Shown here piece by piece: positions 17,808 through 27,966 of a stretch of 45,533 nt of DNA. The notes under the pieces were generated by a model. The model saw nothing but the letters and a program-made list of their open reading frames with translations, searched no databases and was not told the origin of the DNA. Made by a program: the position numbers and the translations under genes. Positions within the stretch are counted from its first letter, which is position 1. Every line of letters starts with the position of its first letter. Location of the stretch: the NCBI RefSeq assembly GCF_016429285.1, contig NZ_JAELUI010000032.1, positions 1 to 45,533 on the forward strand, written 5' to 3'. This DNA is from Ralstonia sp. ASV6 (GTDB lineage Bacteria; Pseudomonadota; Gammaproteobacteria; Burkholderiales; Burkholderiaceae).

Positions 17808-19382
17808 TTAATCCACCACTGCGTGCGCGACTGACACCTTGCCGCGCAGCGCTTTTTCCTCAAGCCGCACAATCAACAGCGGCGAGATGACCGACACGGC
17901 TGCAGCAAAGAAGAACAGATGGCGGAACGCCGTCTCGCCCTCGCGTTGCAAAGCTTGTGCGTTGGCACTGTTGCTGGCAAGCGCCGCGTGGAACAAATCC
18001 ATCAGCAGATCCCCACCAGCAGCCACCTGCGCCTCTGGCGCGGCCTGACGCAGCAGCGCGATCAGCACCGACGTGAGCACCGCCACGCCCACCGCGCCAC
18101 CCAGCAGGCGTGAGAACGCCGTGAGCGCCGTGGCCAGCCCCACGGTTTCCGGCGGGACGGCATTCTGCGTCGCCACCAGCCCGGTCGGGAACTGCACGCC
18201 AATCGCCAAGCCCAGCACGATCATCGCCAAGGTCAGAGCCAGCACGCTGTGCGGGTCCAGCAAACCCAGTGAAGCCACGGCAAACGGCACCACGCAGGCA
18301 CCACAGATCATCAGCGGCTTGTAGCGGCCGCTGTGCGTCATCCACTTGCCGGCAAGGAAGGCCCCAAACGGAATCGACAGCGTAAGCGGCACCAGACGCA
18401 GTGCGGCGGCATCGGGGCTGGCACCCGCCACCATCTGAAAGCGCAGCGGCATCAACACCGACGTGGCGATCAGTTGGAAGAAGCACAGGAACAGCGCCAG
18501 GCAGCAGATCGTGACCGTGCGCACACGGAACATCGACAGCGGAATGATCGGCTCGGCCGCGCGGTTTTCCTGCCAGACGAAGGCGCCCAGCACCACCACC
18601 GCCCCCACCAGCAGCCCGAGGTTGTCGGGCTGCATGAGCGGCACGCCCTGGCCCACGCGCGTGATCATGATCAGCAGCGCGGTCAACCCCACGGCAAACA
18701 GCACGACACCCGGCACGTCGATCGGGCGACGCTGATGCGCCACCGGCAGGTGTCGCAGTGCGCGGCGTACCACCACCAATGCGACGAGTCCCAGCGGCAG
18801 GTTGATCCAGAAGATCCAGCGCCAAGACAGGTAGTGCGTCAGGTAGCCGCCGATCACCGGGCCGGCCAGGCTGGCCATGGCCCACATGCCGCTCACGTAG
18901 CCCTGGTAGCGGCCGCGCTCGCGCAACGGCACCACGTCGGCAATGGTGGCCTGAGCCACCGAGATCAGCCCGCCGCCGCCGAGCCCCTGCAGCACGCGCG
19001 CCACCAGCAGCATCGGCATGCTGGTCGCCAGCGCACACGCCACCGAGGCCAGCACGAACAGCGCAATGGCCGTCGTCAGCATGGCGCGACGGCCATACAG
19101 ATCGCTCAGCTTTCCGTAGATGGGCGTGACCACGGTGGAGGCCACGAGGTAGGCCGATACCAGCCACGCCATCAGCGCAAAACCGTTGAACTCCCCCGCG
19201 ATGACGGGCAACGCCACCGCGACAATCGTTTGCTCCAGTGCGCCCAGCAAGATGGCGAGCATCAGGCCGCCCATCACCACCATCACCGGAATCTCGGGCA
19301 CCGGCGGTGCATCGAGCGAGGCGGCCAACGGCGTGGTCGCGGTATCGGGGGTGGGCGATTCGAGGTTCGGGCGGGAGGACAT
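17808..19382 (-). CDS. DHA2-family MFS multidrug exporter (EmrB/QacA type)
   Basis: A 524-residue inner-membrane transporter with about 14 hydrophobic segments. Motif A (GKLSDLYGRRAML) and the DHA2 stretch LLVARVLQGLGGGGLISVAQATIADVV are present, and the first helix has GALEQTIVAVALPVI. It is a proton-driven drug exporter by family; the substrate is unknown. The N-terminal 40 residues are Pro/Thr-rich and cytoplasmic. The ATG at 19382 (MSSRPNLESPTPDT) is preferred to one 12 codons upstream, though the ribosome-binding site is poor. It lies 87 bp downstream of the LysR gene in the same direction and may be co-transcribed with it. Confidence 0.93.
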   Translation of the reverse strand: MSSRPNLESPTPDTATTPLAASLDAPPVPEIPVMVVMGGLMLAILLGALEQTIVAVALPVIAGEFNGFALMAWLVSAYLVASTVVTPIYGKLSDLYGRRAMLTTAIALFVLASVACALATSMPMLLVARVLQGLGGGGLISVAQATIADVVPLRERGRYQGYVSGMWAMASLAGPVIGGYLTHYLSWRWIFWINLPLGLVALVVVRRALRHLPVAHQRRPIDVPGVVLFAVGLTALLIMITRVGQGVPLMQPDNLGLLVGAVVVLGAFVWQENRAAEPIIPLSMFRVRTVTICCLALFLCFFQLIATSVLMPLRFQMVAGASPDAAALRLVPLTLSIPFGAFLAGKWMTHSGRYKPLMICGACVVPFAVASLGLLDPHSVLALTLAMIVLGLAIGVQFPTGLVATQNAVPPETVGLATALTAFSRLLGGAVGVAVLTSVLIALLRQAAPEAQVAAGGDLLMDLFHAALASNSANAQALQREGETAFRHLFFFAAAVSVISPLLIVRLEEKALRGKVSVAHAVVD

Positions 19383-19469
19383 GGAGACGCGTGCGAGCAC
19401 CCTGGAGGCGTCACACAAAGGCAGGAACGAAGCCCCTGATGATACTGCCGATCCGAATTCGTTGCAGCG

Positions 19470-20420
19470 TCAACGATTGAGGTTGACGTCGTCGCCCTCG
19501 TAGCAGCGGGTGAGCACCTTTTCGGTCAATGGGGGCATTTCCGCCGCCAGCAGTTCGATAAATGCGCGCACCGCCGGCACCAGCCCGCGCCGCGACGGAA
19601 ACACCGCGTGAAACTGGTGCGTTTGCAGCTTGTAGTCGGCCAGCAATTGCACGAGCCGGCCTTCCTGCAGCGCTTCAGCACACACGTTGTACGGCAGCCG
19701 CCCCACCCCCACGCCGCCGATGGCGCTCAGGCCGAGCAGGCGAAGGTCATCGGTGGCGAGCACCGCTTGGCATTCGATCTCAACGGCCGCACCATCCGGC
19801 GCGGTCAGGCGCCAGCGCGATCGTTCACCGCTGAGGGACCCCAACCACAGTCCGGCCACACCCTGCAGTGATTCCGGTGTGTCGAACGGCCCGTGCTCGG
19901 CCACAAACTCGGGGCTGGCGACCAGCACCTGATGGCTCACACCAAAGGTCCGCACGATCAGGTTGGAATCGTCCAGCGTCGAGCGCACGCGCAATGCCAC
20001 GTCATACCCCTCGCCAATCACATCCACCCGGCGGTTGGTCACGTCCAGCTCCAGGCGCACGTCCGGATGGGCACGCAGGAATCTCGGTATGACCGGTGCC
20101 AGAAACAGGCTCGACACGCCCACGGGGCAACTCACGCGCAAGCGGCCTGAGGGCTTCTCTCCAGCATGCTCGGCCACTTCCAGAGCGGCGCGCGCGGCCT
20201 GGGTCATGGTCTCGCAATGCGCATAGAACGCTGAGCCGACATCGGTGACGTGCACCGCACGCGTTGACCGCTGCAGCAGCCGCACGCCCAGCCGCGCCTC
20301 CAGATCTGCCACGCGGCGGCTCACGCGCGACTTGGGGATACCCAATGCCCGCGCGGCGCCGGAAAAGCTGCCGTGCGTCACTACGCTGGCAAACAGGACG
20401 AGGTCGTTCAGGTCTTCCAT
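19470..20420 (-). CDS. LysR-family transcriptional regulator
   Basis: A 316-residue regulator. The N-terminal winged helix-turn-helix is clear (MEDLNDLVLFASVVTHGSFSG, then RALGIPKSRVSRRVADLEARLGVRLLQRSTR), and a substrate-binding-like domain begins near residue 95 (GRLRVSCPVGV). It is divergent from the azoreductase gene with 127 bp between starts and upstream of the MFS exporter gene. The usual LysR arrangement suggests it controls azoR and perhaps the exporter. The shared intergenic DNA contains the 11-bp palindrome GTCGATTCGAC at 20471-20481, a possible operator. The inducer is unknown. Confidence 0.94.
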   Translation of the reverse strand: MEDLNDLVLFASVVTHGSFSGAARALGIPKSRVSRRVADLEARLGVRLLQRSTRAVHVTDVGSAFYAHCETMTQAARAALEVAEHAGEKPSGRLRVSCPVGVSSLFLAPVIPRFLRAHPDVRLELDVTNRRVDVIGEGYDVALRVRSTLDDSNLIVRTFGVSHQVLVASPEFVAEHGPFDTPESLQGVAGLWLGSLSGERSRWRLTAPDGAAVEIECQAVLATDDLRLLGLSAIGGVGVGRLPYNVCAEALQEGRLVQLLADYKLQTHQFHAVFPSRRGLVPAVRAFIELLAAEMPPLTEKVLTRCYEGDDVNLNR

Positions 20421-20547
20421 GGCCGTTCTCCGAGATCCACGCGCATTGTCTCACCCATAGAACGATGTGTGTCGATTCGACCCACTACTGGAACTTGGTG
20501 CGCCGCACTATCTTTGCAGCAACCCACCTTTTTCTTGGAGAGACACC

Positions 20548-21174
20548 ATGCAAGTCCTTCACATCGATTCCAGCATCCTCGGCGACGCTTCGGCCTCGCG
20601 CATCCTGACCGCTGCCATCGTCGACGAACTGCGCCGTGAAAACCCCGACGCCATCGTCGCCCGCCGTGACCTGGCCGTGGAAGCCATCCCCCACCTGGAC
20701 GGCGCCATTGCCGCTGGCTTCCGTGCCACGGGCAGCAACGATTTTGACGATGCCACCCGTGCTGAACACGCCCGCTCGGAAGCACTGGTCAACGAACTGC
20801 TCGCCAGCGACGTGATCGTGGTTGGCGCCCCCATGTACAACTTCTCGGTACCGAGCCAGCTCAAGGCCTGGGTTGACCGCGTGGCGCAAGCCGGCCGTAC
20901 GTTCAAGTACACGGAAAAGGGCCCGGCTGGCCTGGCAGGCGGCAAGAAGGTCATCGTCGCGTCGACGCGCGGCGGTGTGTATTCGACCGGTCCGGCCGCA
21001 GGGTTGGACTTTCAGGAAGCCTATCTGAAGGCGGTGTTCGGCTTCTTCGGCATTACCGACGTGCAATTCGTGCGCGCTGAAGGCCTGGCCATGGGCCCGG
21101 ATGCCCGTACGCAAGCCATGGAAGCCGCACACACTGCGATGCGCGACGTGGTGAACCAGACCGTGGCAGCCTAA
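20548..21174 (+). CDS. azoR: FMN-dependent NADH:quinone/azo oxidoreductase
   Basis: A 208-residue flavodoxin-fold enzyme that reduces quinones and azo compounds with NADH. Family motifs: MQVLHIDSSILGDASASR at the N-terminus, APMYNFSVPSQLKAWVDRVAQAGRTFKYT in the middle, and SRGG-like STRGGVYS with FGFFGITDVQFVRAEG toward the end. The ATG at 20548 follows GGAGAGACACC. It is divergent from a LysR gene, a common pairing for stress-induced quinone reductases. TATCTT at 20509-20514 may be its -10. Transcription should end at the hairpin at 21229-21261. Confidence 0.96.
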   Translation: MQVLHIDSSILGDASASRILTAAIVDELRRENPDAIVARRDLAVEAIPHLDGAIAAGFRATGSNDFDDATRAEHARSEALVNELLASDVIVVGAPMYNFSVPSQLKAWVDRVAQAGRTFKYTEKGPAGLAGGKKVIVASTRGGVYSTGPAAGLDFQEAYLKAVFGFFGITDVQFVRAEGLAMGPDARTQAMEAAHTAMRDVVNQTVAA

Positions 21175-21228
21175 GCGAAACCAAGCGCGACGCGACAAAG
21201 CGCGTCGCCGAGGATTCTTGCAACGCCT

Positions 21229-21261
21229 AAACGGGCGCCTGCAGCAATGCGGCGCCCGTTT
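21229..21261 (+). terminator. Intrinsic terminator after azoR (possibly bidirectional)
   Basis: A perfect 11-bp stem AAACGGGCGCC / GGCGCCCGTTT with an 11-nt loop ends in TTTT on the plus strand. The A-run on the other side gives a shorter U-run on the minus strand, so it may also end the small minus-strand gene at 21304-21450. Confidence 0.85.
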
Positions 21262-21303
21262 TGCATGGGCAAGCAGAATGCAGAAAAGGCCCGGCCCGGT
21301 GGC

Positions 21304-21450
21304 TTATTCGTCGCGGTGTTCGCGCGCCTGATGGATGGCTTCCAGGGCACGGCGCGTACGCAACTTGCGCCACATCACCGGCACGACAATCGCAGTGGCG
21401 ATCAGGCACGGCACAGCCCAGGCAATGGTGGATTCCAGAAAAGTCGTCAT
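21304..21450 (-). CDS. Small single-span membrane protein (48 aa)
   Basis: From the ATG at 21450 the product begins MTTFLESTIAWAVPCL, has one hydrophobic helix (about residues 8-26) and a strongly basic/acidic cytoplasmic tail (MWRKLRTRRALEAIHQAREHRDE). The positive-inside rule places the C-terminus in the cytoplasm. A purine-rich GGGGGGAA lies about 8 nt upstream. An in-frame ATG 18 codons earlier exists but adds an unlikely leader. I do not recognise the family. Its end points at the azoR terminator, which could serve both genes. Confidence 0.5.
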   Translation of the reverse strand: MTTFLESTIAWAVPCLIATAIVVPVMWRKLRTRRALEAIHQAREHRDE

Positions 21451-21907
21451 GATGCGTTCCCCCCAACACATAGTGCCGACGCGCGCGGTCAGGTTGGCGC
21501 GCATCGCGTAGTCCCCGCAGGGCGTCGTTGCGCCCTGACATGTCTCTAAGAACAGCTATCGGCGCCGGGTTTTCAGACTTGAATGCCCAACGTTTGCTGT
21601 TTGATGTATTTCCTGCCTATCGCGGCAATCTGTCAATAGATTGACGATAAGTTTGTAGAACGTTGTGGCGTGCCCCTGACAGGCCTGCATCGGCGTGGCG
21701 CGGCGTCTCTTCGACATACGCAGCTCCACGGTCTGCTCGCAAAGGTAACGGCAAGTTACGGCAGCCGATGCGCGAGCGCGGCAACGACAACCCAAGCCGT
21801 CGATTGGCAGCCCAGGCATCGCAGTTTTGCTTACAAACGGTAAAGCGCGGTTGCGAGGCATTTCCATAGAGTGAGGCCAAGTCCACCAACACACCCGGAG
21901 CCTCATC
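21451..21907. other. Intergenic region with an operator-like dyad
   Basis: About 457 bp without a supported gene; open frames here lack good starts. It contains the dyad GTAAC-GGCAA-GTTAC at 21745-21759, roughly 150 bp upstream of the small lipoprotein gene. No clear -35/-10 pair was recognised. Confidence 0.5.
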
Positions 21908-22036
21908 ATGAAACGCACGATTGCCCTACTGATCCTTGCCGCTGCTGCCGCAGCCTCGCTGAGCGCCTGCGTGGTCGTACCGGCCGGCGGCTACTACGGC
22001 CCGCACTACTATCACCCGTACTACCGCGGTTATTGA
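21908..22036 (+). CDS. Very small lipoprotein (42 aa), Tyr/Gly/His-rich tail
   Basis: ATG at 21908 with GGAG 10 nt upstream. The product has a basic start (MKRTIALLILAAAAAASL) and a lipobox LSAC with the lipidated Cys at residue 21. The mature tail of only about 22 residues is dominated by Tyr, Gly, His and Pro (GGYYGPHYYHPYYRGY). Tiny lipoproteins with YYG/HYY tails are common in Burkholderiales and are of unknown function. The base composition is normal for the region. The gene was found by direct reading because it is so short. Confidence 0.75.
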   Translation: MKRTIALLILAAAAAASLSACVVVPAGGYYGPHYYHPYYRGY

Positions 22037-22060
22037 TCGCCGGGGCATATGCCCGGCTGA

Positions 22061-23137
22061 TCAGTCACCGGCGTCGGCGCTGCCGGCTTGCTCGTTCTCA
22101 GCGGGGGATTGCTGTGCGCGTCCCTCGGCAAAGGCCTTGCGGATCAGCGCGCCACATGCCGCACTGCGCACGTAGGCACGCGGGGCAAGCGTCTCGCGCA
22201 CGATCATGCCGTAGTAGCGCTTGTCGGCGGTGACCCACGGATAGAAGCCGAACGCTCCGGGTGAGCTGAACGCCCGATCGCCGCCGGGCTGGTCTTCAAT
22301 CCAGTAGTTGAGCGCGTAGTGCCACGGCAGCGCGGCGGGCGTACTCACTGCGGTGGGGCAACTGCCGGGCTCGGTGCATACAGCATGCCGACCGAGCATC
22401 TTGCCGAGCAGGTAATCGCCCCGGATCAGCCGGCGCAGAAACTGCCCGTACGCCGCCGGCGTGGCGATCATGCCGCCAGCCGGCTCCGGCGCCAAGTACT
22501 TGATGCCGAGCGGTTTGTCGGCATCCCGCATGCCGGGCGTGTGGCCAAGCTCGCGATCCAATTCGTCACTAAGCGTAGCCGCATCGGCGCTGCCCAAACC
22601 GAGGTCGACCAGCAGCTTCTGGTCATGACCGCCGTTGTAGCTGAACCGGCCAACATGGCCCGGTGTGAAGGCATCGTTGCGCCCACGACGGAAGCAGCTC
22701 TGCACCGTGTCATTGCGATTGCAGAGGAGCGGATTGAGCGCGTCATAGCCCGAGCGCATGGTGAGCGCGTCGATCTCGACCGGCGTGAGCTTGCCGCGCA
22801 TGCGCTCGACCACGTAGGCGCCAAACACCCACTTGGAGGCAGACGCGAGCCGCACCGTCTTGTTAGCGCCAATGCGCTGACCCTGCTGGCCTTGCATGAG
22901 CACGCCGCTGGCGTCGCCGATTTCCCAGTAGTAGTCGCCCAGGCGCTGGCAATAACCAGCGTGCGCCAGTGTCGATTCAACAGCGGCACGGCGCGTCGCC
23001 AGACTCGGCTCCTGCGCACAGGCCGCGTCCGTCATGCCAATGACCCCGACTGCCCCCACGGCTGCCAGCACGGCGGCCGAACAGTGGCCAAGCCCTGCCA
23101 GCGCCCGAGGCTTCCGGGCGCGTTTTGCTTCCGTCAT
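22061..23137 (-). CDS. Exported serine hydrolase, beta-lactamase/PBP-like
   Basis: A 358-residue protein. The N-terminus is a signal sequence with a long hydrophobic run (AAVLAAVGAVGVIG) and likely cleavage after DAACA. The SxxK catalytic motif is SASK at residues 99-102 in RLASASKWVFGAYVVERM; SYNGG (166-170) may supply the second motif. Several Cys (C63, C139, C148, C260s) could form disulfides in the periplasm. The family is class C-like serine hydrolases, including esterases and D-aminopeptidases; the substrate is unknown. It converges on the small lipoprotein gene. Confidence 0.85.
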   Translation of the reverse strand: MTEAKRARKPRALAGLGHCSAAVLAAVGAVGVIGMTDAACAQEPSLATRRAAVESTLAHAGYCQRLGDYYWEIGDASGVLMQGQQGQRIGANKTVRLASASKWVFGAYVVERMRGKLTPVEIDALTMRSGYDALNPLLCNRNDTVQSCFRRGRNDAFTPGHVGRFSYNGGHDQKLLVDLGLGSADAATLSDELDRELGHTPGMRDADKPLGIKYLAPEPAGGMIATPAAYGQFLRRLIRGDYLLGKMLGRHAVCTEPGSCPTAVSTPAALPWHYALNYWIEDQPGGDRAFSSPGAFGFYPWVTADKRYYGMIVRETLAPRAYVRSAACGALIRKAFAEGRAQQSPAENEQAGSADAGD

Positions 23138-23543
23138 GTGTGGTTTCCTGCTTTTTTATGGTGTTTTGTAGCCGCCAGCACTCTACCGCGTGTTGGTGGC
23201 GTTTCCTACCTCGTGACGTTGACATCGCACCGCAACATCCGAGCGTTGGAAATGGGGCACGACTCTAGTCGTCCCACCTTGCGGGATGATTGTCTGGTTT
23301 GCCTCCGATTCGCTTGAAACGTAAGCGTTTGCGTCTCCGATAATCGCCTTCGCAACCCAAAACACCTCAGCATATTCCCTCCCTCATTAGGTCTTAGATC
23401 ACACAGACGTGAGCCAAATGGAGTAGAGAAATCATGCCAAGGCGCACTAGCGCTCCGCGTAGAGTGTCCTAGAATGCAACCAAAGAAAAACAGAATTAAA
23501 CAAAACTAAATTCACAGCAAAACAAGGCTGTCGGGAGCAAGCC
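23138..23543. other. Intergenic region upstream of the serine hydrolase gene
   Basis: About 406 bp without a supported gene. It holds overlapping dyads in 23311-23330 (CGCTT/AAGCG and AAACG/CGTTT), which could be an operator. TAGAAT at 23470-23475 may be a -10 for the small plus-strand ORF, but no -35 is convincing. Confidence 0.45.
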
Positions 23544-23753
23544 ATGGGAACGATGAAACGGGGAAGCGTGGGACTGTCAGCCCGCTTGGGGTGGGAACGA
23601 CACACTGCCAACTGGCAGGTCATTCCAACGCGACGGCGCTTGTTTCAAACGTCACGCCTTCCGCCGACACGTATTCCTGTTATTTTGCTCTGGCTGCTGG
23701 TGATTTCCATCGCAATTGGTATCGGCCGTGTGCTGCTGCAGCGATTGTGGTGA
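23544..23753 (+). CDS. Possible small membrane-anchored protein (69 aa)
   Basis: The ATG at 23544 is preceded by GGGAG at good spacing. The first 42 residues are basic and polar (MGTMKRGSVGLSARLGWERH). The C-terminus is a single hydrophobic helix (RIPVILLWLLVISIAIGIG) ending RVLLQRLW, so it would be a tail-anchored protein. I do not recognise a family and the codon use is less convincing than in neighbouring genes. It may be a real small protein or a chance frame. Confidence 0.4.
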   Translation: MGTMKRGSVGLSARLGWERHTANWQVIPTRRRLFQTSRLPPTRIPVILLWLLVISIAIGIGRVLLQRLW

Positions 23754-24023
23754 CCATAACAATATTGAAGAGCATCTGTACGGGGAAGGTCGCAGCGCGA
23801 GAGTGAATTTGTCGTCAAACACCGAATTGATAGACCGCATAACGGCACCGAGGGATAGTCCGACCCGCTTCACTGGGTCAATTGCGTCCAGATGGTATGG
23901 GTATCTGGACCATCGTCTTCCCTCCTTTCGGAAACCACGCTCCCGCATGTGATCAATGCGCCGCGAAAGCGGTATGTGGGGCACGCCGCCCAAGCAGCGT
24001 GCCTGATCATTGGGGGGAGCATC

Positions 24024-24365
24024 ATGAACATCTCGTTTACCGGTAAGACTTTCAGGTCTGTGGGAGACCTGTTCTTCCAAGCCATCGTCGACGGCAAGGT
24101 CGTGAGTTGTTTTGTCACATCCGAAGCCCTGTCGCTGTGCGATTGCGCACATCAAAAAGCCACTGCCGAAGACGTCTATCGCAGCTACCGCGACTGGATC
24201 GAGCAGGCCGCATCGGATCTGATCCGTGCGGGCGCGCTTGCCCCGGTGATCGTGCGCGGCCGTGATCTGGCGGCTTCGCGTGCATCGCTGCCGCATGGCG
24301 GTGTGCCGGCGTACGACCTGGATCGCGCGCGCCAGCTGCGTTTGGTCCCGCGTTCGTCGCGCTAG
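24024..24365 (+). CDS. Small cytoplasmic protein, DUF1488-like
   Basis: A 113-residue protein from the ATG at 24024, preceded by GGGGGGAGC. It begins MNISFTGKTFRSVGDLFFQA and continues DGKVVSCFVTSEALSLC and a helix YRSYRDWIEQAASDLIRAG. This order (short strand, internal DGxxVxCxVxxEAL pattern, helix) is like DUF1488 proteins, of unknown function. The C-terminal 40 residues look disordered and basic. An extension to 23892 is possible but lacks a ribosome-binding site. It converges with the acyl-CoA synthetase gene. Confidence 0.75.
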   Translation: MNISFTGKTFRSVGDLFFQAIVDGKVVSCFVTSEALSLCDCAHQKATAEDVYRSYRDWIEQAASDLIRAGALAPVIVRGRDLAASRASLPHGGVPAYDLDRARQLRLVPRSSR

Positions 24366-24458
24366 ACAGCCTTCTCAAACAGCCTCGCGCAGTACGAAGC
24401 ATGCGGCCTCGGGGGGGCAGCATGCTTGTCTGCACCGGGTGTGCGGGCGTCGTCGGTA

Positions 24459-26147
<1,689 letters not shown>

Positions 26148-26261
26148 GCCTGTCTCCTGTGATTGGATTGCACGCCTATTTGGACAACTCGGTCCGGGCG
26201 CTTAAAAAACGCACCAGCAACTGCCACACCCACTTATAGAAGGAAAGTCTCCACCAGACCA

Positions 26262-26279
26262 GCCCGGGAACACCCGGGC
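26262..26279 (-). terminator. GC-rich hairpin after the 169-aa membrane protein gene
   Basis: GCCCGGG / CCCGGGC form a perfect 7-bp stem with a 4-nt loop, 16 bp beyond the stop codon of the minus-strand gene ending at 26295. No U-run follows, so it may only stabilise the 3' end or act weakly. Confidence 0.4.
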
Positions 26280-26294
26280 CACATGCTCATCGGC

Positions 26295-26804
26295 TCATTG
26301 CGAGCGCGGCGGAAAGCGAAGAAAACGACCACCACCCAGACTCAGCCATGCCCAGGCCGTGGCCGCAGCCACCGCACCCAGCACGGCGGCCCATTGTGCG
26401 CAGACCAGCATCAACTCGATCGTGCCCGACATGCCCGGCAGGATCTGTGGCCAGGCGGGTTCCAGCCAGCCATCGGCGTCGAACCACGCTCCACGCCCGG
26501 CGCCCGTTGCCAGCTCCACCGCCAGCAGCGCTGCGTTGATGGCCGCGAATGCCATGCCGCTGTGTGTCAGCACGCGGCTGAACACCGGCAGTTCATACAG
26601 GGGCTTGAGATGCTGGATATGCCGGGTCAACGTCCATGCGCAGACGATCAGCAGCGCGACGCTGAGCGCCGCCATTGGCGCCGGGCTGCGCAGGCACACG
26701 CCCAGCGCGATCCACGCCAGCGCGTTGATCTCGTGGCGCCGATAGATACGCAGTGCACGCGCGGCGTGCAGCAGGCCAATCGGGGGAACACCGGCAGAAG
26801 CCAT
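26295..26804 (-). CDS. Four-span hypothetical membrane protein (169 aa)
   Basis: From the ATG at 26804 (MASAGVPPIGLLHAARALR) the protein has about four hydrophobic segments (INALAWIALGVCL, MAALSVALLIVCAWTL, SGMAFAAINAALLAVEL, ELMLVCAQWAAVLGAVAAATAWAWL). The C-terminus is short and basic. GGAG lies about 10 nt upstream of this ATG, which is why it was chosen over in-frame ATGs at 26816, 26852 and 26894. No family is recognised. It sits between the acyl-CoA synthetase and a LysR gene, all in the same direction, without close coupling. Confidence 0.75.
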   Translation of the reverse strand: MASAGVPPIGLLHAARALRIYRRHEINALAWIALGVCLRSPAPMAALSVALLIVCAWTLTRHIQHLKPLYELPVFSRVLTHSGMAFAAINAALLAVELATGAGRGAWFDADGWLEPAWPQILPGMSGTIELMLVCAQWAAVLGAVAAATAWAWLSLGGGRFLRFPPRSQ

Positions 26805-26946
26805 GATGTGCTCCATGAGCGGAAGGTTGGTGCGGTGCCGCACGTCTTCCATGCGTCCCGCAACTGTTTTTGCAGTGTACCGACGCGTTTTCACCGGCGC
26901 GAGTTCAAACAGCGCTCCTCCTCCGAATGACGGACGGGCACCACGC

Positions 26947-27831
26947 TCAGGCCTCGCGCAAATGCTCGATCAGTTGCCGCGCGAAGACCGGCAGGTCATC
27001 AAAACTGCGCACGCAGATACGCAGCAGGCGTGTCGCCCAGGCGTCGGTCAAGCGCACGCGGCGAATCCCCATTGAGCGCTGCAGCCGGATGGCCGCGTGC
27101 TCGGGAATCACGCCGACACCCACGTTGCGCTCCACCATCCGGCACACCGCATCAAAGCTGCGCAACCGCACGCGATACTTGAGCCGATAGCCAGCACGCG
27201 CAGCATGGCCCGCCAGATAAGCCTGCAGTGCGTTATCGCCGGTCAGGCCGACAAAGGCCTCCTGCAATGTCTCGACGAAAGCCAGTTCGCGGCGCTCGGC
27301 CAACGGATGATCACGCGCAGTGACCAGCACAAGGCGGTCGTGGCGAAATGGAAACGTCTCAAGCCCCGATAGATCCACCGCATCGTTGACGATGCCGATG
27401 TCGGCCCGCCCCTGTGCAATCGCCTCAACAATTTCATGGCTGACCAGCTCTTCCAGGTCGATGTCGACCTCGGGGTGGGCAGCCAGGAAGGCGCTCAGTG
27501 TTTCGGGCAGAAACTCGGTCATGGCAGCCGTGTTGGACAGCAGCCGCACGTAGCCCTTCAGCCCTCGCGCGTATTCGCCCAGCTCGCCGCGCATACGATC
27601 CATTTGCTGCAAAACGACGCGCGCGTGGTGCGCCAGCGTTCGGCCGGCAGCGGTGGTTTCCACACCGCGCCGGTTGCGCGTCAGCAGCGGCGCGCCCAAG
27701 GTTTCCTCCATGCCACGGATACGCGCGCTGGCGGAAGCCAGCGTCAAGTGCGAACGCTCGGCGCCGGCGGTCATGCTGCCAGCCTCGGCGGTATGCAGAA
27801 AAAGTCGCAAATCAGTCAGGTCGAAGCGCAT
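26947..27831 (-). CDS. LysR-family transcriptional regulator (divergent to TauE/SafE permease)
   Basis: A 294-residue regulator. Its N-terminal DNA-binding region reads MRFDLTDLRLFLHTAEAGS, followed by SASARIRGMEETLGAPLLTRNRRGVETTAAG; the effector domain follows from about residue 92. LysR proteins paired with TauE/SafE transporters often respond to sulfur or organic anions. A perfect 8-bp dyad at 27852-27874 lies just upstream of its start, between it and the permease gene, and is a likely binding site. The effector is unknown. Confidence 0.94.
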   Translation of the reverse strand: MRFDLTDLRLFLHTAEAGSMTAGAERSHLTLASASARIRGMEETLGAPLLTRNRRGVETTAAGRTLAHHARVVLQQMDRMRGELGEYARGLKGYVRLLSNTAAMTEFLPETLSAFLAAHPEVDIDLEELVSHEIVEAIAQGRADIGIVNDAVDLSGLETFPFRHDRLVLVTARDHPLAERRELAFVETLQEAFVGLTGDNALQAYLAGHAARAGYRLKYRVRLRSFDAVCRMVERNVGVGVIPEHAAIRLQRSMGIRRVRLTDAWATRLLRICVRSFDDLPVFARQLIEHLREA

Positions 27832-27851
27832 GGCGAGGTGAAATTGGCTTT

Positions 27852-27874
27852 AGCCTCAGTCTTACCCTGAGGCT
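27852..27874. promoter_or_regulatory. LysR-type operator candidate
   Basis: AGCCTCAG and CTGAGGCT form a perfect 8-bp inverted repeat with a 7-bp spacer. It lies 20 bp upstream of the LysR start and in the shared region with the divergent permease gene, as expected for an autoregulatory LysR site. Confidence 0.6.
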
Positions 27875-27966
27875 GGATCAATGTATCGCAGATTGTGGCG
27901 GGGTCGCCAGTGGCAGAAACTGAGGCATCTTCCAACGCAACACCCCAACACATTTCTCGCCCCCAA

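Noticed and set aside
21556-21918. Minus-strand ORF of 120 codons upstream of the serine hydrolase region
   Set aside because: Cys/Arg/Trp-rich unnatural composition, no ribosome-binding site, and it overlaps the small lipoprotein start.
24397-24427. Inverted repeat AAGCATGC / GCATGCTT between two convergent genes
   Set aside because: A perfect 8-bp stem, but with a 15-nt loop and no U-run on either strand; not enough to call a terminator.
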